A DNA stretch of 64,000 nucleotides from Conexivisphaera sp046536535 (lineage in GTDB: Archaea; Thermoproteota; Nitrososphaeria; Conexivisphaerales; Conexivisphaeraceae): positions 5,154 to 69,153 of the forward strand of contig JAWDMO010000001.1 of the NCBI GenBank assembly GCA_046536535.1, given 5' to 3'. Position 1 is the stretch's first letter, and the number at the start of each line of letters is the position of its first letter. The position numbers and the translations under genes are program-made. Positions 42,506 to 51,310 of this stretch are shown here, one piece after another. The notes under the pieces are model-generated. The model was given only the letters and a program-made list of their open reading frames with translations, did not search any database and had not been told where the DNA came from.

Positions 42506-44460
42506 GGTCCCATCCTCGACTTGAACTCATCCCAGGCCGCCTTGAGGGCCTCGACCGCCGTCGGATCCTCCAGCGTAGTTGCGTCCCCCAGCTGCCTGTT
42601 CAGCAGTATATCCCTCAGCAGCCTCCTCATTATCTTCCCGCTCCTGGTCTTCGGGACCCTCGGCACGAATAGCACGGTCTCCGGGGTCGCTATCGCGCCT
42701 ATGTTATCCCTGACCACGTTGATGAGTTCGAGCTTCAGTTCCTCGCTCGGCTTGTATCCGGGCTTCAGGACGACAGCGGCCACCGGCACCTCGCCCTTCA
42801 CCGGGTCCGGCATCCCTATCACGAGCGACTCGGCGACCGCCGGGTGCTTCAGCAGGACGTCCTCCATCTCTATCGTGCCCAGCCTGTGGCCCGCGACCTT
42901 CAGGACCTCGTCCGCCCTCCCCAGCAGCCAGAAGTACCCGTCCTCGTCCTTCACGGCGAAGTCGCCGGCCTGGAAGTACGGCGGGAACCTGCTGAAGTAC
43001 ACCTTCACGTACCTGTCGGGATCGCCCCATATGCCCAGCGGCATGCCAGGCCACGGCTGCTTTATCACCAGGTACCCCTTGACGCCCGGCGGGGTCGGCT
43101 TCCCCTCGTCGTCCAGCACGTCCGCCACTATCCCGGGGTTCGGGAATGTCGCGGACCCCGGCTTGAGGGTCACCAGCGCGATCCCCGGGCAATGCGATAT
43201 CATGCCGGCAGACGTCTCCGTCATCCACCAGGTATCCACGATCGGGCACCTCCCCTTCCCCACGTGTTCGTAGTACCAGTGCCAGACATCCGGGTTTATC
43301 GGCTCCCCTACGGTCCCCAGGATCCTGAGCGTCGACATCTCGTGTTTGTCCACCCACTCATCGCCGTAAGCCCTCAGGGCCCTCTCCGCCGTCGGGGACG
43401 TGTAGAATATGGTCACCCCGTACCTCTCTATCATCTCCCAGGGCCTGTCCGGCTTCGGGTAGTCTATCGCGCCCTCGTACAGGACCTCGGTGGCCCCGTG
43501 CATGAGCGGCCCGTACACCGAGTACGTGTGTCCTGTGACCCATCCAATATCGGCCATCGTCCAGTGGACGTCCTCCGGCCTTATGTCCCAATGCCACTTG
43601 AACGCGCTGTGCACGTAGACCATGTATCCACCCACGCTGTGCATGATCCCCTTCGGCTTTCCGGTGGTCCCGCTCGTGTAGAGGATGTAGAGGACGTCGT
43701 CGGCCTTCCTGGGCTCCGGCCTCACGTACGTCGTATCGGGGTATTTGGACATCAGCTCGTGGTACCAGACGTCCCTCCCCTCCTTCCAGGGGATGCTCGA
43801 GCCGGTCCTCCTGACAACTATCACCTTATCAACGTGGGCTCCGGCCTTCTCGGCGATCTCCACGCCCTCGTCGACGTTCTTCTTGGTCTCCACCGGCTTG
43901 CCCCTCCTGGGATAGGAATCCGCGGTTATCACGATCCTCGACTTGGCATCCAGGACCCTATCGGCGATCGCCCCCGGGCTGAACCCGGAGAATATGACGC
44001 TGTGTATGGCGCCGAGCCTCACGGTCGCCAGCATCGCTATGGGGAGCTCCGGTATCATCGGTAGATAGATGGTGACGGTGCTGTTCGGGCCCACCCCGAG
44101 GTCCTGGAGGGCCTTCGCGAACCTGTTGACCTCCTCGTACAGTTCCCTGTACGACACCGATCTCCTGGCGCCGTCCTCCCCCTCCCAGTAGTACGCCACC
44201 TTGTTGAAGGTCTGCGTTCCCTTCCACCGGTCGAGCGCGTTGAGGTTCATGTTCGTCTCCGCGCCCACGAACCATCTGTAGAACGGGGGATTCGAGTCGT
44301 CCAGCACCTTATCCCATGTCCGGTACCAGAGGAGCCTCCTCGCCTCCTGGTCCCAGAATTTCCTGATGTCAGCGACGCTTTCCTTCCAATAATCCAGGTA
44401 TGCCTTCTGATATGGATTGTATTTCTCTCCATAAGGGAGATTCTCTATCTCACTAGTCAT
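42502..44460 (-). CDS. acsA: Acetyl-CoA synthetase (AMP-forming)
   Basis: 652 residues, full length. ANL-superfamily motifs: YTSGTTGKPKGIMHS (P-loop), TWWMTETSAGM, and VPKTRSGKIMRRLLRD with the catalytic Lys that is often acetylated. An N-terminal lid with YWEGEDGARRSVSYREL matches acetate enzymes. It makes acetyl-CoA from acetate, ATP and CoA. Two direct repeats lie in its upstream region (44484-44513). First gene of the acs-satP operon. Confidence 0.96.
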   Translation of the reverse strand: MTSEIENLPYGEKYNPYQKAYLDYWKESVADIRKFWDQEARRLLWYRTWDKVLDDSNPPFYRWFVGAETNMNLNALDRWKGTQTFNKVAYYWEGEDGARRSVSYRELYEEVNRFAKALQDLGVGPNSTVTIYLPMIPELPIAMLATVRLGAIHSVIFSGFSPGAIADRVLDAKSRIVITADSYPRRGKPVETKKNVDEGVEIAEKAGAHVDKVIVVRRTGSSIPWKEGRDVWYHELMSKYPDTTYVRPEPRKADDVLYILYTSGTTGKPKGIMHSVGGYMVYVHSAFKWHWDIRPEDVHWTMADIGWVTGHTYSVYGPLMHGATEVLYEGAIDYPKPDRPWEMIERYGVTIFYTSPTAERALRAYGDEWVDKHEMSTLRILGTVGEPINPDVWHWYYEHVGKGRCPIVDTWWMTETSAGMISHCPGIALVTLKPGSATFPNPGIVADVLDDEGKPTPPGVKGYLVIKQPWPGMPLGIWGDPDRYVKVYFSRFPPYFQAGDFAVKDEDGYFWLLGRADEVLKVAGHRLGTIEMEDVLLKHPAVAESLVIGMPDPVKGEVPVAAVVLKPGYKPSEELKLELINVVRDNIGAIATPETVLFVPRVPKTRSGKIMRRLLRDILLNRQLGDATTLEDPTAVEALKAAWDEFKSRMGP

Positions 44461-44483
44461 CTTAGCATATGATAAAGAACGGG

Positions 44484-44513
44484 CTTACTAATAAGTGTTA
44501 TTCTTACTAATAA
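44484..44513. promoter_or_regulatory. Direct repeats upstream of acsA
   Basis: CTTACTAATAA occurs twice (44484-44494 and 44503-44513), 19 bases apart, within the 84-bp gap upstream of acsA. This is nearly two helical turns, so a dimeric regulator could bind one face of the DNA. The repeats are 24-53 bases from the start codon and so overlap the expected TATA region. Confidence 0.45.
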
Positions 44514-44544
44514 ATAGTTATTATAAAATAAATCATAAATAGGA

Positions 44545-45525
44545 TCACCCGGAGCACTCTATGGAGAATACGCGCTCCGCGCTTCCGTGCGAGAAATCCT
44601 CCAGCTCGGATGCCGGATGGCCCGCCGACTCCAGCGTGAGGAAGACCTCCTCGAGGTATCTCCTGGGGTCCTCGCCCGCGACCGCCGGGTAATCTGAGCC
44701 GTACATGACCTTCCCAGGGGGGAAGTCCCTGAGCGCCATCTCCACTAGCTCGGGCGGGAGCGCCGCCGTGTCCGCGTGGACCTCCCGGTACTTCCTGGCG
44801 AGCTCCAGAGCCTCCTCCATGAAGACGCCGGGCGCTATTGCGCTATATCCGCCCGCGTGCGCAATTACGACCTTGGCGCCCCTGTGCCTCCCGAGCGGCC
44901 CGTCGAGCCTCGACGGATCACCGTACTTACAGAACCTGGGCAGTTCCCATATCCCCGGATCGCATCCTGCGTGCACCGTCACCGGTACATCCCTCTCCTC
45001 GGCGACCTCGAGAACAGCCTCCACGGCGGGATCGTCGAGCCTCTTGAAGAAGAACGTGGAGATCACCTTGAACCCGCCGAATCCCCTGTCGAGCGCCCCG
45101 TCGAGGGCCTTCCTCAACTCCTCTCCCTCGAGGGACAGGTTGACCGGATAGAGCAGCTCGAAGTTGGAGAGCGCCGAGATCTCCGAGTGGCGCTTGAACT
45201 GGCAGAAGCTGTCCAGGAACCTCTCAGCGGTGAGGTAGAGGGACTCGGGGGTCAGCTCATTGCTTATCGCGGCGGCGAGCCTCTGGATGATGTCCCTGTT
45301 CCTCTCGTACTCCCTGGTGACGTCGTCCATTGTCACGCCGCGCAGGAGGTCCCTGGAGGGCGGTATGCCCAGTATGACGGCCCCCCCGAGCCCGATTGAG
45401 ATCAACTCCCTCAGGTACTCGTTCACCTCTGCTGGGCTGTTCAGTATCGGGCTGTGGACGTGGGCGTCCAGCACGCATGAAACCGGCACGTCGGCCCTCA
45501 GCGGACGCCCCCACGCGTCACCCAT
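44545..45525 (-). CDS. Amidohydrolase-family metal-dependent hydrolase or decarboxylase
   Basis: 326 residues. TIM-barrel amidohydrolase-2 pattern: the first metal His pair in DAHVHSPILN (about 20-29), VHAGCDPGIWELPRF, IAHAGGYSA, and YGSDYPAVAG with the metal-binding Asp. Members hydrolyse lactones or amides or decarboxylate aromatic acids. Its start overlaps the end of the allantoinase-like gene by 28 bases, so both probably act in one pathway of ring opening and further cleavage. Confidence 0.8.
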   Translation of the reverse strand: MGDAWGRPLRADVPVSCVLDAHVHSPILNSPAEVNEYLRELISIGLGGAVILGIPPSRDLLRGVTMDDVTREYERNRDIIQRLAAAISNELTPESLYLTAERFLDSFCQFKRHSEISALSNFELLYPVNLSLEGEELRKALDGALDRGFGGFKVISTFFFKRLDDPAVEAVLEVAEERDVPVTVHAGCDPGIWELPRFCKYGDPSRLDGPLGRHRGAKVVIAHAGGYSAIAPGVFMEEALELARKYREVHADTAALPPELVEMALRDFPPGKVMYGSDYPAVAGEDPRRYLEEVFLTLESAGHPASELEDFSHGSAERVFSIECSG

Positions 45526-46844
45526 CTCCCCCTCGGGCCTCCCGCTATATCCCCATGTTCATACACAATCTCCCCCCTGAGCAACGTGTACTTTATCCTT
45601 CCCCTGAACTCCATGCCCACGTACGGCGAGACCTCCGGATGTTTGTAGAACAGATCGTCCTCCCCGACCCTCCAGACGTCGCGCGGATCCACTATGGTGA
45701 GGTCCGCATCCGCCCCGGGCGCGATTGATCCCTTCCGCGGATACAGCCCGAGGATCCTCGATGGATTCTCCGAGAGCAGCCGCGGGACGTCCTCCAGGCG
45801 CAGGAGGTCCCTCAACGCGGAGTCGACCATGAACGGGAGGATCGTCTGGACCCCCGGTATTCCGGACGCCGCCCTCCAGACGTCCCCCTCCTTATCCTCA
45901 GGCGCGTGCGGGGCGTGGTCGGATCCCACCGTGTATATGAGCCCCGAGCGAATCCCCCTCCATAGGGCGTCCCTGTGCTCCCGGGTCCTCACCGGCGGGT
46001 TCACCTTTATCAGGAGCCCGTGCACGGCGTAGTCCTCCACGGTGAAGAGCAGGTGATGGGGGCACACCTCGGCGCTCAACGCATCGATATTCTGTCTCAA
46101 TATCTCCAGGGTCCCGGCGGAGCTCACGTGAGCTATGTGTGCCCTCCCGCCCATCGCCGCCGCGAGGCGCGCCACCTTGGCGACCTCCACCTCCTCCACC
46201 ACCGGCGGCCTCGACTCGCTGTGCGCGCCCGGATCCATCCTGCCGGATCCCCTGAGCTCCCCCGAGAAACCATCTATGAGCGGGCCGTTCTCCGCGTGGA
46301 AGAACACCGGGATACCGGTCCCCTTGGAGAAGGCGAGCGCCCGCGCCACGGACCAGTCGTCCGGCGCGCCTATTCCACCCGTCGTGGGCCCCATGTACGC
46401 CTTCAGGCCTATCGCGCCCGCCCGAGCCAATCCCTCCAGGTCCGATACGCTGGAGTCTGTCAGCGCCGCGAATATCCCGTAGTCGACGTACGCCCTCGAT
46501 GCCACATTCCTGCCCTTCTCGGCGATCCTTTCGGCGGAATCCACGGGTGGAATCGTGTTCGGCATGTCGGCGACCGTCGTCACGCCGCCGGCGGCGGCCG
46601 CCCTCGTCATCGTGGAGAAGTCCTCCTTCGCCGTCATCCCGGGCTCCCTCGAGTGCACGTGCTCGTCCACGGCCCCCGGGAACACAAGCATGCCGGACGC
46701 GTCCAGGCCGCGTACGCCGGGGATGTCCAGCGCGAAGCCCAGCGCGGCTATCCTGCCGTCCCTGAGGAGGAGATCCGCGTCGAGTACTCCCTGGGCGGTG
46801 ATTATATGGCCGCCCCTCACCAGGAGTTCCTCAACGGGATCCAT
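45498..46844 (-). CDS. Cyclic amidohydrolase (allantoinase/dihydropyrimidinase/dihydroorotase family)
   Basis: 448 residues from ATG 46844 (MDPVEELLVRGGHIIT); ATG 46907 would add 21 residues without homology. Metal ligands: DEHVHSREPGM, carboxylated Lys in IGLKAYMGPT, HAEN, HVSS, and SDHAPH. The KEDFSTMTRAAAAGGVTT and DMPNT motifs are shared by allantoinase and dihydroorotase. Context (NCS1 nucleobase carrier, xanthine-oxidase family enzyme, no pyr genes nearby) favours breakdown of allantoin, hydantoin or dihydropyrimidine over pyrimidine synthesis. Confidence 0.85.
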   Translation of the reverse strand: MDPVEELLVRGGHIITAQGVLDADLLLRDGRIAALGFALDIPGVRGLDASGMLVFPGAVDEHVHSREPGMTAKEDFSTMTRAAAAGGVTTVADMPNTIPPVDSAERIAEKGRNVASRAYVDYGIFAALTDSSVSDLEGLARAGAIGLKAYMGPTTGGIGAPDDWSVARALAFSKGTGIPVFFHAENGPLIDGFSGELRGSGRMDPGAHSESRPPVVEEVEVAKVARLAAAMGGRAHIAHVSSAGTLEILRQNIDALSAEVCPHHLLFTVEDYAVHGLLIKVNPPVRTREHRDALWRGIRSGLIYTVGSDHAPHAPEDKEGDVWRAASGIPGVQTILPFMVDSALRDLLRLEDVPRLLSENPSRILGLYPRKGSIAPGADADLTIVDPRDVWRVGEDDLFYKHPEVSPYVGMEFRGRIKYTLLRGEIVYEHGDIAGGPRGRWVTRGGVR

Positions 46845-46910
46845 GCGGACGGCGCCGTTGCCGGCCTCCTCCCGCACGTGAGGGGCGTGGGATTCCCGAG
46901 GTCTCAAGGA

Positions 46911-47168
46911 TTACACTCCCTTTACGAGCGCTATCCCGTTGTGGCACACGAGGTGGGGCTGAGTCGTACCAGCGGCGGTCGCGCCGTTGCCCGGGTCCAT
47001 CCTCGATACGTCTAGGACGCCGTTGAGGTCCGGGTGCGGCCCGTGCCCGGCGGGGCGCGTGATCATTCCCTTCCCGGTCGGTTCGGCTTCGCGGACGTCC
47101 TCCACGGCCATCGCGGGGGAAATCAACTCCCGCCCCTCATTTCCGACGAATTGATCGGCGGGGGGCAT
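46911..47168 (-). CDS. Doubtful 85-codon reading frame upstream of the cyclic amidohydrolase
   Basis: On the same strand as the amidohydrolase and ending 66 bases before it. The product is Pro/Gly/Asp-rich (GHGPHPDLNGVLDVSRMDPG, QPHLVCHNGIALVKG), with no motif I know. GGATATATTATC at about 47171-47182 (minus strand) could be a promoter but is too close to the ATG for a leaderless start. It may be the 3' fragment of a lost gene or not coding. Confidence 0.25.
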   Translation of the reverse strand: MPPADQFVGNEGRELISPAMAVEDVREAEPTGKGMITRPAGHGPHPDLNGVLDVSRMDPGNGATAAGTTQPHLVCHNGIALVKGV

Positions 47169-47238
47169 CCTGATAATATATCCACCGAATGTCTATTTAA
47201 GCTTGGGGTAACCGATTCGTACAGCCCCCGAAGAAACC

Positions 47239-48734
47239 GATAAAGTGAACGGCAAACCTCGCCCCTTCTAAGGACAGGGTAAAGTTAAAAATAATGAAGA
47301 CTATATTTTCTTACGATGCTCTCCTCCGGTCAACTCTCTGAAGATGAGGAGCGGGAGCCGATTCCTCCCGCAATACCGGAGGGGGGCATCTACGAAGTCA
47401 AGTACACGAACAGGAGGACAAACGTAGTCCGCCTCCTACCGAACGGCTTCCAGGAAAGAAAACTCAAGAAGTTAACGAATATCTCAGCAAAACTCTTCAA
47501 CGAAGTTAACTATGAGAGGAGGCAACAGTTCTTTCATGGAGAGAAAGTGGACTTCAAAGGGACGTGGGGCAAATACTACGAGAAGTACAAGGAAGAACTA
47601 GGAGTTAACGCTCAAGCAGTCATGCAGAAGAACAATGAAGCCTGGTCGTCCTTCTTCTCCTCACTGAAGCTGAAGAAGGAAGGAAAATTGCCACCCCACA
47701 TGAAACACGTTAGCCCACCGAAGTACTGGAAGGATAGGGAAACAAAGAAGAGGAAGCCCCTTCTGGTTGTCAGGCAGGACAGATATGTTGTAGACGAGCA
47801 AAACCACAAACTAGTCCTCAAGGACTTCGACCTCGAAGTGGAGTTCGTCGGCAGACTGAAGTGGTACGGTAAACAGGGTAGGCTGGAGATATACTACGAT
47901 GAGACCAGGAACGCATGGTACGCCTCCATCCCCGTGGAGGTAGGTGTTGAGGAAACTAAAACGGGAAAGAAGAGTAAGCATATCGTGAGAGGAGAGAGGA
48001 AGAGTATACAAGTTGAATCGCCCAGGGGAAACAAAGCGGCATCAATTGACTTAGGCATCAACGTTTTGGCAAGCGTAGTATTGAACGACGGCACTTGGTT
48101 GCTCTACAAGGGTATAAGGACTAAGGAGGACTACTTTTACTTCGAGAAGAGGATAGCACAGGTGCAATCCCTGGCGGATAAGACGAGGAACCCGGGTGAA
48201 TATGAAGCACACGAGGAGTTGGAAAAGAGGAGGAGGCTGCACGGGAAACTAATTAGGAGGCTCCTTCACCTGTACAGGAACTTCGCGTCCCACCTGGTGA
48301 AGGAGTTACACGAACAAGGTGCTTCAACGATCTATCTTGGCTACCCCCTCAACATCGCCCAGGACAAGGGCAACAAGTTCACGGTGAACATGTGGTCTTA
48401 CCGCAAGTTGATGGATGCCATAGAGCTGAAGGCCCAGGAATACGGTATGAAGGTGTTTGAGGTCGTTGAGTATAACACTTCAAAGTACTGTGCTTATCAC
48501 GGCGTTGAAGTCACTAGGAGACCGAGGGGAGTAGTCAGTTGTCCTGCGGGACACAGACTGCATTCGGATCTAAACAGTGCGTTGAACATCCTCAAGAAAG
48601 CAGCGAACGTAATGGTTTCAACAGTAAAGAAGCCTCTATCTTTCATCGTAGACAATAACAGAGTAGCACCCGTAAAGGGGTGTAACCCTTGAGACCTCGG
48701 GGAACCCTCGCCCTTCAGGCGTGGAGGAGGTCAG
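47239..48734 (+). mobile_element. Intact IS200/IS605-superfamily element carrying only tnpB
   Basis: Left end GATAAAGTGAACGGCAAACC with a C/G-rich hairpin, one gene, and right end CTCGCCCTTCAGGCGTGGAGG followed by AGGTCAG. There is no tnpA, so it depends on a TnpA supplied elsewhere. Both ends are matched by the 51-bp element at 35681-35731. The element is visibly richer in A/T than its surroundings, which suggests recent arrival. Confidence 0.8.
47316..48692 (+). CDS. tnpB: TnpB-family protein with non-canonical RuvC-II site
   Basis: 458 residues from ATG 47316; GTTAAAAATAA (47284-47294) is about 27 bases upstream. N-terminal helical and wedge regions, then RuvC-I SIDLGINVLAS with Asp245. 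Where TnpB normally has the RuvC-II Glu (VxED/E), the sequence is IYLGYPLNIAQ (about 339-349), with no acidic residue. An alternative is Glu382 or Glu385 in VFEVVEYNTSKYC. The zinc region is CAYHG...CPAGH, and RuvC-III LHSDLNSALNIL has Asp418. TnpB is an RNA-guided nuclease that aids element retention; this one may have a rearranged or lost active site. Codon use is A-rich compared with the neighbours. Confidence 0.85.
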   Translation: MLSSGQLSEDEEREPIPPAIPEGGIYEVKYTNRRTNVVRLLPNGFQERKLKKLTNISAKLFNEVNYERRQQFFHGEKVDFKGTWGKYYEKYKEELGVNAQAVMQKNNEAWSSFFSSLKLKKEGKLPPHMKHVSPPKYWKDRETKKRKPLLVVRQDRYVVDEQNHKLVLKDFDLEVEFVGRLKWYGKQGRLEIYYDETRNAWYASIPVEVGVEETKTGKKSKHIVRGERKSIQVESPRGNKAASIDLGINVLASVVLNDGTWLLYKGIRTKEDYFYFEKRIAQVQSLADKTRNPGEYEAHEELEKRRRLHGKLIRRLLHLYRNFASHLVKELHEQGASTIYLGYPLNIAQDKGNKFTVNMWSYRKLMDAIELKAQEYGMKVFEVVEYNTSKYCAYHGVEVTRRPRGVVSCPAGHRLHSDLNSALNILKKAANVMVSTVKKPLSFIVDNNRVAPVKGCNP

Positions 48735-48845
48735 TTTCCCCATCCTAACCTAAACCCCCTTCATGTCATAAGACGGGCTTCCGCGCGTGGCCATCTGAGC
48801 GCCGCGTACATGATCACCGCGGCAGGTGCGCCGAGAACCGCGCGA

Positions 48846-50141
48846 TCACCGGGGTCCATGCCGGAACCTGACTAGCGCCAGGTATGCGATGATCGCGATC
48901 GCAAACGACACGAAGTAGCTGACGTCCGCTCCGCCCATGGCCCCGGCGAGCGGGCCCACGTACTGGACGCCGTACGGCGTCAGGTTCATGAACGGAGTTG
49001 ACGCGGCCAGTCCGACGCCGTACGCCGCCAGCGCTTCGCGGGCTCCTCCGCGGCCTCCTCCCGCGTACACTGTCGCTATCAGGACCCCGGCCCAGGGCAT
49101 TATCCAGTAGTCCAGGAGCAGCAGGAATCCCTCGTAGAACGACGTGAACCCCACGTATATGCCACCCAGGAGGGACAGCGCGTACCCGATGGCGGCGCCC
49201 GCGGCGGCGGCGTATATGCGCCTGAATTTGGAGCTGATCGCCTGCGCCGATATCGAGTTGGAATACAGATTGAGGGCGTTCGCGGCCAGCCCTCCGAGCA
49301 CTATCGCTGCCATGACCCCAGGCGCCCAGATCCTCCCTACGACGTCCACCGTGGCGCTCATTATGCTCAGATTGGGGTTCCCCGCGGCCACATACACCGC
49401 GGTGCCGAGGAGCTCCACCCACGCGCTGGCCAGGGCACCCCCGACCATAGCATATATCGCGATTCTCCTCAGGTCGGTCCCTCCGGGCAGATAGCGCGAG
49501 TAGTCGCTCGCGTACGGCGCCCAGCTGACCAGGTATGAGAAGACGGACGCCAGCGCTATGGCGGCGGCGAACGGGCTGAACGACGCCGTGTAGCGAGGCA
49601 GCGCGGAACGGGCGGCGCCGACCGCCACGTAGATGAGCGCCGCGAAGACCACGCCCAGGACGATCGACATGGCGCGCTCGAACCCGTGGACCGCGTCGTG
49701 GCCGTATATGCCCACGGCCGCCATCACGGCGACAATCACGAGCGCCCCGGCCCAGTAGGGCAGCGGCACTATCTGCAGAAGCGCGAACGTCGCTATGACC
49801 GTGTTGACGGAGAACCAGCCGATCGTCGAGAGCCACTGGGCGATCGCAAATGCCCTATTCGCGTTCCAGCCGAACGCCCTGGCCGATATCGCCATCTGCG
49901 GCAACCCGAACCTCGGCCCCATGGCTGCCGCCGCCCCCAGTATGGCGCCGGCCGCCAGGTTGGCGACCACGACTATCGCATATATCCATGGGAACGGGAG
50001 TCCGTAGAGGACCGACCCCAGCGCATAGTCAGCTATCGTCAGGTTCGATGCGAACCACACGATGAACACGCTGGACGGTTTGCCATGTCTCTCGGAGTCC
50101 TCGACGCGCTCTATTCCCTTTCTCTCGGGCCCGCGCCTCAT
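48846..50141 (-). CDS. NCS1-family nucleobase/allantoin:cation symporter
   Basis: 431 residues, twelve membrane segments. The N-terminus has FIVWFASNLTIADYALGSVLYGLPF (NCS1 helix 1 region, seen at about 25-50), GPRFGLPQMAISARAFGWNAN, and WAPYASDYSRYLP, the conserved W-x3-SDYSRY segment. Such carriers take up cytosine, uracil, hydantoin, allantoin or thiamine. The nearby cyclic amidohydrolase suggests a nucleobase-derived ring. It is divergent from a winged-helix/solute-binding regulator across a 56-bp gap. Confidence 0.9.
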   Translation of the reverse strand: MRRGPERKGIERVEDSERHGKPSSVFIVWFASNLTIADYALGSVLYGLPFPWIYAIVVVANLAAGAILGAAAAMGPRFGLPQMAISARAFGWNANRAFAIAQWLSTIGWFSVNTVIATFALLQIVPLPYWAGALVIVAVMAAVGIYGHDAVHGFERAMSIVLGVVFAALIYVAVGAARSALPRYTASFSPFAAAIALASVFSYLVSWAPYASDYSRYLPGGTDLRRIAIYAMVGGALASAWVELLGTAVYVAAGNPNLSIMSATVDVVGRIWAPGVMAAIVLGGLAANALNLYSNSISAQAISSKFRRIYAAAAGAAIGYALSLLGGIYVGFTSFYEGFLLLLDYWIMPWAGVLIATVYAGGGRGGAREALAAYGVGLAASTPFMNLTPYGVQYVGPLAGAMGGADVSYFVSFAIAIIAYLALVRFRHGPR

Positions 50142-50165
50142 CTGGAACGATCGTTTCTATAATAA

Positions 50166-50174
50166 CATTTAAGG
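50166..50174. promoter_or_regulatory. Shared TATA-like box of NCS1 and regulator genes
   Basis: ATTTAAGGG at 50167-50175 contains TTTAA/TTAAA readable on both strands; its centre (about 50170) is 28 bases from the ATG at 50198 and 29 bases from the ATG at 50141. No other AT-rich box exists in the 56-bp gap. Confidence 0.5.
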
Positions 50175-50197
50175 GTTACTACATTTGTTCCGCTTAT

Positions 50198-51157
50198 ATG
50201 CCGCGCAGGGCCTCCGGCGTCGATGAGCTCGACATTCGGATATACGATGCCGTGGCCGAAGGCGGGCCCCTCACGCTGAGCGAGATCTCGCGGTCCACCG
50301 GAAGGGGCAAGGCGGTGATATTCAGGCACATCAGGAAACTCGCGGCTATCGGAATACTGGAGCTCAGGGAGGTAGGCGGGGTGCTGCTGGTCGGTCCATC
50401 CACCGCCCCCAGGCGCGTCATGGCAATGGGCATCATGAGGGCGGCCGAATATCCGTACGTCCCGGGGATCCTCAGGGGCCTGAGGGACCTCTACGGTCCC
50501 GTCCGCGCGGTAGTCTACGATGACGCGTGGAGGGAGGCCGAGGACCTGCTGTCCGGTAGGATACAGCTGGCCATGGTCCCGCTGCTCACGGCGCTGGCGG
50601 CTAACCGCCTGGGCCACGGCAGGGTTCAGATAATAGGGGGAGGAAGCGGCGGCGGCATGGGCGTGGTCCGCGCCCCGGCGGGCACCGGGCACGCGGTGGT
50701 GCGCATGTCAAATACCGAGCTCTGCGCGGAGCGCGCGGGGCTCGAGGGCCCGAGGCTCTACTACGGCGGCGCCGGCGAGATACTGGGGGCGCTGATCTCC
50801 GGCTCCGCACACGAGGGAGTCCTCTGGGAGCCGTATCTCTCGATGGCATCGGCCGCTGGACTCAGGGTTGAGCCATGTGAGATCGAGCACTGTTGTCTGT
50901 TGACGGCCAACTCCGGCCTCGCCGGCGAGTACGACAGCATATCGAAGATCGCCGCATCGGCCATATCGAAGGCGAGATCCGCGGACGTCGGGGCCTACGC
51001 ACAACTCGTCGGGCTCCCGGCAAATCTCGTCGAATCGTCGATCAGCAGCTACACATTCCACGAGGAGCCCGATGTCGGGCGTATAGAGCTATCGCTGCCG
51101 GCCGCCAGGAGATCCCTCCTGCCCGAGGGCTCCGTCCGCGAAGCGGTGATCGCGTGA
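50198..51157 (+). CDS. Winged-helix regulator fused to a solute-binding-protein-like domain
   Basis: 319 residues. Residues about 8-65 are a winged helix (LDIRIYDAVAEGGPLTLSEI, STGRGKAVIFRHIRKLAAIG, ILELREVGGVLLV). Residues 80-310 look like a type II periplasmic-binding fold of the NMT1/THI5 kind: VYDDAWREAEDLLSGRIQLA, GGGSGGGMGVV, and GALISGSAHEGVLWEPYLS. There is no signal peptide or membrane segment, so it works in the cytoplasm. I infer a one-component sensor of the substrate carried by the divergent NCS1 protein, an architecture like LysR but built from different parts. Confidence 0.75.
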   Translation: MPRRASGVDELDIRIYDAVAEGGPLTLSEISRSTGRGKAVIFRHIRKLAAIGILELREVGGVLLVGPSTAPRRVMAMGIMRAAEYPYVPGILRGLRDLYGPVRAVVYDDAWREAEDLLSGRIQLAMVPLLTALAANRLGHGRVQIIGGGSGGGMGVVRAPAGTGHAVVRMSNTELCAERAGLEGPRLYYGGAGEILGALISGSAHEGVLWEPYLSMASAAGLRVEPCEIEHCCLLTANSGLAGEYDSISKIAASAISKARSADVGAYAQLVGLPANLVESSISSYTFHEEPDVGRIELSLPAARRSLLPEGSVREAVIA

Positions 51158-51310
51158 TGTTCGATCGCCGGATCGGGCACCGATCTTTACAGCTGAAGGG
51201 GGTCGGGGAACCGAGGAAGCCCCTACAAGGGTGATGGATATCGGGGCTGAAACCCTCGATATCAGGTGGCGAGTCCGGGGGCGATGATGCTCCAACCGCG
51301 ACAAACATTT

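Noticed and set aside
42844..44064. 406-codon plus-strand reading frame
   Set aside because: Antisense to acetyl-CoA synthetase; no motif, Arg/Pro/Val-rich shadow.
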